Assembly (NCBI GenBank): GCA_019916065.1
Contig: CM034241.1
Span: 24,579,840-24,643,839 of the forward strand
Reading direction: 5' to 3'
DNA length: 64,000 nt
From: Vitellaria paradoxa
Lineage: Eukaryota; Streptophyta; Magnoliopsida; Ericales; Sapotaceae
The notes below the pieces were generated by a model. The model saw only the letters and a program-made list of their open reading frames with translations. It did not search any database and had not been told where the DNA came from. Shown piece after piece: positions 11,223 through 22,060 of this stretch. Positions within the stretch are counted from its first letter, which is position 1. Each line of letters starts with the position of its first letter. The position numbers and the translations under genes are program-made.

Positions 11223-13084
11223 AATGAAGATTATATGAAAGGTAAGCTTTTAGATTGGATTCTTTCAAAGTAAGTATTATGAAATGAAAGCCACAATTTG
11301 ATGTTTTGGTAGAGCTATTTCAACACTAGGAAGAAAATCAACTGGCAATGGCATTGTATAAGGTAAACCAATTGATGCAACTTCCCAAAGAAAGTAACAA
11401 ATGAAGTAAAATGAAAAAGAAAAAAAAAAGTGAGAAGAAGCACATCATCAGGGTTGTTTTTGTCAAGCTATATTTATAAAATTCCTATAGTAAAAGAAAA
11501 GATGGAACTTCTTATTTAATTATTTAAATGAATCCTCTTTTTCCAATCTTATTAAACCTCACCAAAAAGATAACACTCTAAATTCCTTTATGATCCTATC
11601 TTGATTGTGCCTAATTCCCTCATTTGACAAAAAAATCCAATTGTTTATAATAATTACATTGTAGCGGGTATAGTTTACTGGTAAAAGTTTATTAGCTACA
11701 TCACCCTCATAAAACTAATCAACCTTTTTTCTTCCACAACAAAAATATCCCTATAAGAACAATGCCAATAAAAACAAAACCAAAAACATTGTCAGTGCAA
11801 AATTCAGTTGTCTAACAAAACCAAAAACATTGAATTAGAGTGATGCATTGTAAAATGTCTAATTGCATCTTTCCATAGATTTGCTGCATATAAAGGATGG
11901 ACTTGAAATAGTATCATCAAATGGATTATGATATCAAAATATAAGTTAAAGTCAGATGAATAAGTGTGATGCATATAACATGTCCAATCGTATTTTTCTA
12001 AATATTCTGCTTGTATGGTGTATTTTTGTACTAGATAAAGTCATTTGTTAAAAGACAAGGATAATTACCATACCTCTAAATATGATTAACTTCCAATAAT
12101 TATTTTGCATGAACTCATAAACATGTAGATGTGGAAGTATAAAATAATTACCAATATCAAACATTCAAAATAATTCTAAAAAAAAGAAGTTAAAAGAAGG
12201 AAAGAACTTAGCTTAAAGTAGTCTTATATTTAAGCATTTTTTAAGTAAAAGCAGTGCTTTTCTTACAAATGATTGAATAGAATTTGAAGGTCAATCTTTA
12301 TATATTATTTTAGAGTACCTCACATAAAATCTAGAATTGTTAGTTTGTTTTTAGAGCTATCAAATGCGAAGACGAAGTACAATATGGCGAATGTTTTGTA
12401 TACAAGTCGTGCACCCTAAAAGTGTAGGATAATATAAATTTGAAATTTCTAGATCCTTTAAGAATAAATTAGTTAAGAAGAGAAATGATGGCAAACATAT
12501 AATGGAACTTGTATGTCGTGATCACTAATTATATCACACTTGTTTAAGTTGTTAACAAAAAGAGCTAACTCAGGATCATGAGGATCTAATTTGGAGTAAT
12601 AATCAAAATTTAAAGTTTTTTAAAAGAAATACATTTGTACTTTCAAGATATCAAGAGAAGTAATTTGGAATCTAATTCCTTTTTTCTTTTCTCTCAATAA
12701 ATCCATGGAGCCAAACAAAACCTAAGGAAGAACCCAAGTAGAAAAACACCACTCACTTGTACATGACTACTGCTTGGTAATTGTGGTCATGATAAGGAAA
12801 AACAATATCAACTAAACTAATAGGGCAAATGCTAAAATAAAGAACAATAATTAGACTAATATAACCATTACTTTCAGATATAATAACATGATGTAACTTT
12901 AAATAGGAACTTATCAATAACAAGCAGTAAAACATATGAACTTTGGCAAAACAAGCTATGGACCAATAATTTTTAATACAATTTGAATGACATATTTTGT
13001 AATATACTGATTTTTCATATTAATCTAAATTGATGATTTTTAACAAGTTTAGGATGTAATGGTGTATTAATTTCATCAATGTGA
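11223..13084. other. No gene seen
   Basis: AT-rich non-coding DNA with no recognisable element boundary. Short frames such as the minus-strand one at 12753-12935 have no domain. Confidence 0.5.
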
Positions 13085-13258
13085 GTCATTAGGGATGTAA
13101 TGGGTTGAAATTTTGGAAGTACAGAACATAATTCCCGGACTTAGACATTTTGGCATGAAAATGGAGCTGAGGGGCGCCTATGCCTTCTTGTGGGGCGCCC
13201 ATGGTGTACTGTAGAATGTCAGACTAAACTCTCTTTCACTCAATCACTCAACGGTCAC
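13085..13258 (+). repeat. Fragment resembling a gypsy LTR with GC-rich hairpin
   Basis: GAGGGGCGCCTATG (about 13169) and TGGGGCGCCCATGG (about 13190) form a GC-rich island in AT-rich DNA. A comparable arrangement (gaggggcatccatgaa, cgaggggcacccgtgaa) occurs near 14959-14996, with similar preceding sequence. This looks like part of an older LTR into which the 978-bp LTR inserted. Confidence 0.4.
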
Positions 13259-14236
13259 TGATTACACTTGAAAAGTGTAATTACAAAAGCCACATTTTGA
13301 TACTCGTTGATACATTTAAGTAATTAACTTTGGAGTTTTATCATTATTTTGTAACTTATAGTGTTTATTTTCTTAATTACAGGAAAAAAGGACAAAATAA
13401 TTGAGATTAGCAGCGATGAAAGTGGTTGCCGAGGAGAAAAAAATGATCCGAAGTTCAAGATGGTTGAAGTGGTGTGTAGCTGAAGTTCTAGCTTGACACC
13501 CTGTCAGTATTTTGATCATATCTTTTCACTCACAATTCGAGTTGATCTGATTCTTTTTTGGGTTGGAAAAAGACTCAAAGGGCTACAACTTTCATGTTTT
13601 AGCCGAGTATTAAGAAAGTTTTTGATTAAAACTTTCTTAATATTTTTGAACAAATCTTAAATCAGATTTGAACCCAAGTGTTTTCATAGAAAATCTTTCC
13701 GATTTTATAATTCTAAACAAGAATATAAAACCGAGTATTGGGAAATTAAGAACCCTAACGAAAACATCTTTCCAATCTATTGTTACTTTTGCGTGAACTT
13801 TAGATTGTAGTATTTAGCACATCCCATTGTGAAGTAATAAACTACCCAGAATTGAAAGTTGAATCAAGAATCGTAAATTATCTTGAATGCTTAATTTTAT
13901 TGCTTTCATTATTTTAGTTTAGTTTAATTGTGTATCTTTCTTTTCTATTAGTTAGAATAAAAGTAATTTAATTTCTTGAATTTTAGTTTAGTTTAATTTC
14001 TACAATTTACTTTTATTTGGTTGTTAGTTACGTAATCAACTTTTTTCAAACCCAAAACTTATTTTTTTTTCTTTTCCTGTTTTTAAAACGAAACTAGTAG
14101 ATAGAAGAATTTAGAAAACCCTAGTATTCAATCTCATAGTTCCCTGTGGATTCGACCTCGGTCTCACCGAGTTAAAACTACACCGCACACCCTTGCACTA
14201 GAGGGTTGATTTAGACGCACTTTCTAGACGCAGTCA
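13259..14236 (+). mobile_element. Solo LTR (978 bp) with perfect GTCAC target duplication
   Basis: Starts TGATTACACTTGAAAAGTG, ends AGACGCAGTCA, and is flanked by GTCAC at 13254-13258 and 14237-14241. The start contains a palindrome (TTACACTT...AAGTGTAA). Near its end is TTCCCTGTGGATTCGACC, a phrase common in plant gypsy LTRs. It is related to the LTR at 1-1315 on the opposite strand. No second LTR or coding domain is present, so it is the usual product of recombination between two LTRs. Confidence 0.8.
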
Positions 14237-14499
14237 GTCACTTCCTTTACCAAACCTAGGGGAAGGTATGCAGGGTGAGGGTGCAGGTACACTATAGTAT
14301 GCTTGGAGAGAAATCCAAATATGTATATATAGGTATAGAAAAGAAGAGAGAGAGAGAGAATTTGTGAGGTTAAAAGAAGAAATCGGGAAATGAGCTTGGA
14401 ATCAGAGATGTCAAATCGATTGGGAGCTTAGTAAGTGATTCAATCTTTAACCAAACTCAAATTAGTTTTGTAGAAATGAAATTAAGTAACTAAAGAACA

Positions 14500-16420
14500 C
14501 TTCTATATAGTTTGTTTGTTGTTAGGATCAAAGGGTGAGAAGATTTACAAATCTGAGGGTGGGAGCCACAACTGGGGAGTTTACTATTTTCTTACTTCAC
14601 CTTATTCAAGCTTGAGGTAGGGTTTTCTAGCCTCCTATTTGCATATATGAGATGTGAAGAGTTATAAGAATGTTGTTGTGATGTTTATTTAAGGATTTAA
14701 AAGCATAGGGAGGTGACTTGGGTAGTATAATATAAGTGTATATATGTATATATAGGTTGGACCCAAATTTTTGATTTGATGAAATGAGTAAATTAAACTT
14801 ATTTTTGATTGCCTTCATAGAGTCTTTTGGATCTTAAACAATATCTAAAACAAGTTTTTGAATTAAACAGTAGATTTGGCAAAGTTTGGAACCCAAAACC
14901 GTGAGATAAAATTTGGACAGAACAAAGTAACCTTTCTGTACACAGACCTTATGGACCTTTGAGGGGCATCCATGAACCCTCGAGGGGCACCCGTGAACCA
15001 CTGTCCATAATGCCCAGTTTGTTCATTTGTATTAAAACTTGTGTATTTTCAATCTTAATGCTTATGGCATTAAATGGATAACCTAGAGTGATTAAATAGG
15101 TGAAAAGTATATGTAATAAAATGTGAAAAGCAATACTTAGATTGAGTGATTTTTTTTTTTCAAAGATGTGTTTAGTATTGCCTTAATGTTAAACTTATGA
15201 GTACACATCTTATGCTTGATATATGTTTCATATAGAATTGTTTTAATATTGTTAATGGGAATTTAGTGATGTTTGATTATAAAATAAGTTGAGATTATGT
15301 TATTGGGATGAAATAATAATAAAATGAAATAGTAACATGTTAATGTGATAGGGTAATAAGTTGAGATTGTTGAATTGGTTGATTATGGTGGTATAAGTTG
15401 TTTTTGATGATTTGATGAAAAAATGTAATGTGATAATATTAATGGGAATAAAATGAGATAATTGGAAATGTGATTGAAATTGAGACACGAGAATGATGGG
15501 TATTAAAAAATAGGAAGGGTATACAGATTACCCTGGGGTTAAAAGACCTGAAACTTATGTAGGGATTAGTTTTCATGCCAGTAGGTTAGTAGCATACAAC
15601 ATGACGTGTGATAATGCTAATCATGGCCATTAACGACGATGTAAACTAAGGCTAATCGTGGCCTCTAACGATGACGTAAACTAAGACTAATCATGGTCTT
15701 TAACGACGACCTTAATTGTGCCCACTCCTGTAAATAGAATGAGAATGGAACCTGAATAAAGACGATTATGAAAAGATTAATTAAGTAAATGATAGTTGAA
15801 TTAAGAGATGGGATTAATGATAGTGATTATGACATGTAATTATATAAGGTTTATTTTGATAATGAAATTATGATGTCCATATGGATGAGGATTTAGATTT
15901 TATTATATGGTGTTGCATAATTATGTTGAGATATGTTGAATTATAGATGTTAGCATTGTTTTACATTATTTCCTTACATATTATATATGCTTTTATGATG
16001 CTTCGTCAGTACAAGTAGACTAGTGCTCACGTCCCTACAGATTCCACTGTAGGAGCAAATTCTAAGTACCAAATGGGCATTAGTGGAATTAAAGTACATG
16101 AGCTAATGCATACATTACATTTTTCATTTATTTAAGTTAAAATTTTTATTTGGGACTGTAATATTATTTTAATTTAAAGATTTATTCGATTGGGTTGTAA
16201 AGGTCATAAGGCCTATCTTGGTGTATTGTTATTATGGGATATATTGGAGCATGATGGCCTGGAAATAGCCAAGGCATCGTTTATATTATGTATGTTATTA
16301 TCTTGTATGGATCTCGACCCAGGGTTATCTTATTGCCCTAGTCAAGGGATGGCTATTTAGTACGTGATATGTATGTCATTCACTCACCCCTTGGATCACG
16401 AGATCTAAGGCGTGACATAT
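14500..16420 (+). mobile_element. Decayed gypsy-type LTR remnant
   Basis: The right end reads ATCTAAGGCGTGACA, the style in which chromovirus LTRs in this window end (compare GGGGCGTGACA at 35310). The interior contains the GC-rich motif pair near 14959-14996 and a 35-bp tandem array. The left boundary and target duplication could not be placed. No coding domain is present. Confidence 0.4.
15616..15720. repeat. 35-bp tandem repeat, three copies
   Basis: Units start at 15616, 15651 and 15686. Each contains CTAATC.TGG...TAACGA.GA and the first two differ by a few bases. It lies inside the LTR remnant and is too regular to be chance. It is not a CRISPR: the units abut without spacers. Confidence 0.85.
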
Positions 16421-16649
16421 TTCTCAATTTATACATTCTTAACTAAATAGGGTTAATTAACTCATATTTGAAGTCCTCAAAATATTCACTTGCATAGTTA
16501 TTCAAGACTTTTCATTGTTTTAAAGAAATTATAGTAAAACGAGGTGGTCAACAAATGATCCTATGATCCCTTTGATCATTATATAGAAATTCATCAGACT
16601 GAATTGACATCTTCAATTTAAAGCAGCCTTAAACTTTCAATAATGGTAC

Positions 16650-17587
16650 AAAACCTGCATCCAATTTAAATCACTTACACCCCCTATACCTTATTATTAT
16701 GCACTAATATCCCCTTGTACTCATGAGTCAAGTACAATAGTAGATGGAATTGTTAAAATTAACGGTGCATGAGATAATATGAATAAAAAATACAAATATT
16801 AATATCTAAAAAAATAATTTTAATAGACCAAATTGTCCTTAAGGCATGGGGACTTCTCGCCACCCCATCTCTCATTGCTGGCGGAAGAAGTCGGCACCAA
16901 CTTGACACCCTTTGGCCTGTTTTTGTACCACAACTTGCTTTTCCCTAACCATGAGTATGAATTCCTCTCTCTCAACGATACATAAGCACTGGATCCCTCT
17001 TTTAAAACCCTCAATTTCCCCTTTCAAAACCCTAAAAATTTATATATATGTATATATACACATACATACATATATATATAGTTTAGTAGATAACCAACAT
17101 GAAATTGTTAATTTCCTTAATAATTTTCATGCATGTTAATTTTCCTTTTAAGTCTGAGATAGTCGTTGGAAGATTTTCAATTCTTTTTCTCTTAGCGTTT
17201 TTGAATTAAGAGGGTTTTTTATTTTGGCTTTTGTATAGTTTTTGTTTCCTTTATATTCTCCAAGAAAAATTTTAAATTTGAGAAAGATTTTTCTGGATTT
17301 GTTATCGAATGTTTAGAATTTGAAGAATAATTATTGAGTTTATGATTATATGCTTAGAATTTGAAGTGGAAGAATAGAGTAGAGAGAAAAATAGAAGAAC
17401 AAATGAGAGAGAAGAGCATGGTGCAGAAAAAGAAGAGGATAGTTTTATCTTTGTACCACTTAACGTGACACCATTTACTGTCACACTTTACTTGTAAATT
17501 CAAGGAATATTAGTGCATAATAATTAGGTAGAAGGGGTGTAAGCGATTTTAACCTCAAGGACAAGGGGTATAAAGCCAATTACCCCT
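16650..17587. mobile_element. TIR element (MULE/MITE-like)
   Basis: The left arm contains TCACTTACACCCC, then TATTATTATGCACTAATAT. The right arm contains its inverted counterpart ATATTAGTGCATAATAAT, then GGGGTGTAAGCGA. The arms agree over about 50 bases. A mixed-composition core (about 16840-17030) might be captured sequence, but I do not recognise it. Outer ends are fuzzy. Confidence 0.55.
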
Positions 17588-17644
17588 AAATTTTATTGCC
17601 TATAAAAAAAATAATTTTTGAAATGTTAACTATCACTTAGTTCA

Positions 17645-17859
17645 TGTTTGGAGTGTCAATTTTCTCTAAAAACCTCTAACTTTTTTTAATTCTTTTCAAT
17701 TTTCTAGGACTATTTCAACACCGATTTTTTATGTTTTTACCAACTTTTATCAATTTTGTACACTTTTCAAGGAACACACTAAACACCCAATAATTAAAAA
17801 ATTTGCCTACTTTTTATTTTTTTTGTTTTTTGTTTTTTTACCAAAATGACACTCCAAAT
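17645..17859. mobile_element. Small TIR element (MITE)
   Basis: The left end GTTTGGAGTGTCA and right end TGACACTCCAAAT are exact inverses. The element is about 215 bp and non-coding. A relative lies at about 41339-41561 (shared CACACTTTTCAA and AACACTCAACAAT-like phrases). Confidence 0.65.
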
Positions 17860-18989
17860 AGACACAGGGTTGGTTTGGTTGTTGAAAAGCTGATTTTTGA
17901 TATTTTGTAGTTTTTTTCGTCTTATATAGCTTTTTTTTTTTTAACCAAAAATTTGATTTTCTTTTTAAAAGCTGTAACTTTTAGGGTGTTGTTGCATTTG
18001 TAAAAATAAAAAGTGTAAATTACACTTACCTCTCCTAAACATTAAGCTAATTCACATACACCTCTTAACATTTAAAACTTACCTATATCTCCATGATTTT
18101 TATAAGTCATTAACACTTACTCCATTCCGTTAAGTAAATAGTTAAATTTTAACAAAAAATGTAACAATTGACCAAGTCAACAAATTTTTTTTGTCAAAAA
18201 GACAAATATACCCTAGAAAAAAACCTAAAACCTAGAAAAAAATTTCTCAAAATTTTTGCTGTAACCCCCCGCCATCAAGTTCTTCAAGCGCTGTTACCAG
18301 TTACTTTATCTAGTATTCATTCAGATGTTGGTCATTGTTACTGTAACTCCACTTTTCTATTTGTGTCTGGAACTTATTATTGGTTGACGACACAAAAAAT
18401 ATTTGAACATCGCAAATTGATTTCACAAAAAAAAAATAAAAATAAAAATCTCATTTGAAATCGACAAACCATCACAAACCATTCCTAGCTGAGGTTTCAA
18501 GAACACTAATAGAGTTATCCTCTACGAGCAAAATTGGGGTGGTCGGTGTTACGTTACGACTGTGAGTTTGATTTTTATAGCAACCCTCCTGACAAATTGA
18601 AATTGGCAAACAAAAAATATGGACCCCTAAACCCAAAGTTCCTCCATAGTTTCCCCCTTCTTTGTTTACACACACACGCACACACATATGTATATGTGAA
18701 TGTTAGGTATATGTAAATTTCCATTGCTTAAAAATATTCTTTATCAATACTTCCATATATACCAACATTAAATCCCTTATGTTTTTTTTTTTTTTTTAAT
18801 TTAGTTGGCCAATTCTGATCACAAAATTGAAGTGATTTAAAGGTTGTAAAATTGTAGATTGCACACCTAGAAGCAAATTATATAGCAATTTTTTTATGAA
18901 AAACAAAAAGACTGACTAGATTTATTAAATCAAACTAATCTACAATCCTAATTAGAAACTTTTGAGAATAAATTATGGAATTGTGGGCC

Positions 18990-19200
18990 CACATCGCTAT
19001 ATTCCTTCCAATTGTGGCTTTGTTCTCTTTGATTTAAGAAAGGCGAAATAGTGCGTAAGCGACATTCTCTTTCACTGTTGACGTGATGACTCTCAAAGCT
19101 CTAACAAATGGTTTGATGGCTTTGAAGGTGACTACAAGCTCTTTGTTCTGGTTGTAGAGAGTGAGGTTTAGAATCGCTGCAAGGCCGTCCTTCCCTACAT
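18990..19200 (-). pseudogene. Captured ARM-repeat (U-box protein-like) gene fragment
   Basis: The minus strand reads AAILNLTLYNQNKEL, then AIKPFVRALR, then STVKENVAYALFRLS, stop, IKENKATIGR. The spacing and residues match an armadillo repeat of plant U-box (PUB-type) E3 ligases, where the pattern is A..LLNLSL...NK....GAIKPLV.AL......KENAA.ALLRLS...ENK..IG. One in-frame TAA is at 19034-19036. Only about one and a half ARM repeats are present, with no U-box and no start. It lies inside the MULE, so the simplest reading is transduplication of a host gene piece. The family assignment is from memory of the motif, not from a search. Confidence 0.65.
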
Positions 19201-20254
19201 ACCTCGGTTATTTATATATATGTATGTATATATTACAATTTATATCATTTGCTCATTCCTTCCATACCCCAATTTTACAGTGTATATATATATTACAGTC
19301 TATCTTATAGTTTCACATTTAGATGAGACCCAGTTCAAACTTCATTACAATTTCTTCATTCTTTACCTTGTTCATTGTTGTTGTTTGGTTCAGCTTTTGA
19401 TTTGGATTTATACAGACAAAGATGAGTTATTGTATTGATTGGTGATGATGACCGTGCCAGAACGAGAATGGGTTTTGGGTTTCATTTAGGGGCATATTTA
19501 TCTTTTTGGTAAAAAAATTTGTTTACTTGGTTGATTGTTACATTTTTGTCGCAATCGAATCCACATGCCGAGCCGGGGGCATAAATCGTGGGTCTTTATT
19601 GTGACATGGTATGTTCGAGGTTGCCCAAATAATAAAAAATGTTTTTAGTTTTGAAATAGGGCCTGATTGTAGAGACTAGGAGTCGGCACCTAACACTTTT
19701 AAAATGGATAAGTTAAGAAACCTGAGTTTTGGTTTAAGTTTAAAAGTGTTCTGATTAATATTTTTGAAATAGTGATAAAAGGCCCTCTTTAGTGACTCTT
19801 GACTAATCTATGCAATTAAAGATAGTGGATCTGGGGGTTTGGCAATGCATGGAAACCGTTACGCCTGGATACCCATGGATATCCAAAGTCCTTTTCTACT
19901 TTTTGCAGCTATAATCTTGCAAAATAATGTCTGATGTATAATGATTAATGCATACAACATTAAAATGCATTTGATGTGTGAATATGATGCAATCGAGCCT
20001 AGCTCATGTGTGCAAGTGTAGTGTAATGTTTGCTTAAATAGTAGTGATGCACCCTAGGGGGTTCTATATGTTGGTTTGTCTCGAAATGCAATTTAAATGC
20101 CAACTCTACTTCTAGTGCCCATTGGGAGTGCTTTGTAAAAGATGAATCCCTCTGGGGATGAGACTTGTACTAAAATGCTGTATAGAGTCATGTATAAGGA
20201 CTTATGTAATCCATATAGATGAGTGTATGTATACTCAGAATAAATGAATATTGA

Positions 20255-20530
20255 AATATGGTCTATAAAGACCAAAGTGACCGAACTTAAGCTATTTGCT
20301 TGAGCTGCCTATCTATCATGTGAAGGGATCAGGTCAATGTAGTTTAGACCTAAAGTAGAGTGAACTATATATTAGTGTGATGTGAATTGGTATGCAGATG
20401 TAAGAGCCTTAATCTAAGTGTAAGTTAGCGTTTTGCGCAAATGGTCTATAAAGACCATGGTGGCTGGACTCAAGCTATCTGTTTAAGGTGCCTACATACC
20501 TTGTGAAGAGATTAGCTCAATGTAGCTTTA
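20255..20530. repeat. Two-copy direct repeat (about 180 bp) in the long LTR
   Basis: ATGGTCTATAAAGACCA starts a copy at about 20259 and another at about 20441. Both continue with GACT/GAACTTAAGCTAT-like sequence and TGTGAAG.GATTAG/CAG. GGTCTATAAAGACC is itself palindromic. Confidence 0.7.
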
Positions 20531-20939
20531 AGTCAGTGCCTTGTACTGATATGATGTGTTGATATGTATGCACAGATATAAGTGTGATCAGAATGCCGTG
20601 GATAGCAAACTAATTGGCCTCAAGCAAAGTGAGCCTCATCATCAGTTAGAACGTGATGTCATGAATGGCGTATGATAAATTGGTCTACAATCCAAGATGT
20701 CGTTGCAGCAAACTGGTGGCCTCAGGCATCATCCTCGACTAGGGTAAACTAGGTATATGAGTGTCAGGGATTGACCGATAGGGTTGATGCTATATAGAGA
20801 ATTAGTATAAAGGAATTTCATTCTTGATATAGGATGAATAAGAGAAAGTCTAGCTCTAGATATATGTTATGAGTAGTTGTCTTTGTATTAACCTAAGTGT
20901 AAGAGCCTAGCTTTAAGACTGAAATGAAAGTTAGTGTCT

Positions 20940-21420
20940 CGGGTGTAACTTAGGAAGGGAGCTTCGCTCCAGATGATAAAAGATAGCTAGCACCTTATAC
21001 TTAACTTAGAAAAGGAGCCTTGCTCCAGAGCAAAAGAAAAGTTAGCATTTCGTGTATAATTGAGAAAATGAGTCTTACTCCAGATGATAAGAGAAAATTA
21101 GCGTCTTGCACATAATTAGAGAAAAAGCCTTGCTCCAAAGTAACTGAGAACGAAGCCTTGCTACAGATGAAAAGGAACATTGCTCTAAATGAGGAAGAAG
21201 AGTTAGCGTATTGTGCATAATTAGGGAATAGAGCCTTGTTGCAGATAAGAAAAGGGGTAATTAGCACCATGCGCATAACTAAAGGAGAAAGCTTCACTCT
21301 AACGAAGAGCTTAACTCCAAAGGTGCGCCTTGCACGGGTAAATGAGTATTTATCATTTAGGAAAGGAACTCAGCTCTGGCGAGGAGCTTGGTTCTTGGTG
21401 ATAATGATTAGGTCTAAGTG
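20940..21420. repeat. Degenerate tandem array, about 55-60 bp unit
   Basis: At least eight variants of GAGCCTTGCTCCAGATGA, usually followed by AAGAGAAAGTTAGCGTCTTG and TGCATAATTAG, occur from about 20960 to 21380. GAGC...GCTC inside the unit can pair as a small hairpin. Confidence 0.75.
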
Positions 21421-21724
21421 AAATGGCTTAGGAGTCATATGTGATATGAGTGATGCAATTGATATGACCAACTATGCTATAAGCATGTTGAATGGAAATT
21501 TATACTATAACATTTATCCTCTATCATGGATGACAGTTATAGGATGTATGTCAAATATATTTATGGGAGTCATAACTTAGAAATTATTGACTTTGCCAAT
21601 CCTAAGTCATGCCCAGTCTCTGGAGTCTTGCTAAATTAGGTGAATGCTCTGGATTGGTGAGAATTTGATTTTCAAGTATGTGTCAACCCAAGTTGGTGTG
21701 TGTTTGTATGTCTTGATGTGTTCT

Positions 21725-22060
21725 AACATGTCAAGGCAAGTGTAATCATGTTACGACACGATGCGTAGCATGTCATAGCATGGGCTAGCATGGTAAATGA
21801 TGTCCTAGGATATTATACCATGATATATGATGATGATAAAACATGTTAACATGGCATATCATGATAATATGGCATAGTAACATTGTGCAGTATGGTAATG
21901 GCATAGTATAACATGGCATAGCATCATGATATCCTGGTATGACATGTCATCGTAGCATATGACATGGCATGGTTTATATGATGTTTAGCATGGCTTGGTA
22001 TGATATTGTAATGTTATGGCATAGCATGGTAGTATAATGTCAGCATGTCATATTTATGAT
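21725..22060. repeat. CATGGCATAG-rich simple sequence field
   Basis: More than a dozen imperfect copies of (C)ATGGCATAG/CATGTCATAGCATGG-like words occupy about 330 bp. There is no fixed period, unlike the neighbouring array. Confidence 0.7.

Noticed and set aside
15616..15720. CRISPR-like regular repeat
   Set aside because: The units are contiguous, without spacers, inside plant retrotransposon DNA.
21001..21297. 98-codon minus-strand frame as a gene
   Set aside because: It is produced by the tandem array in the long LTR; the residues simply repeat with the DNA unit.
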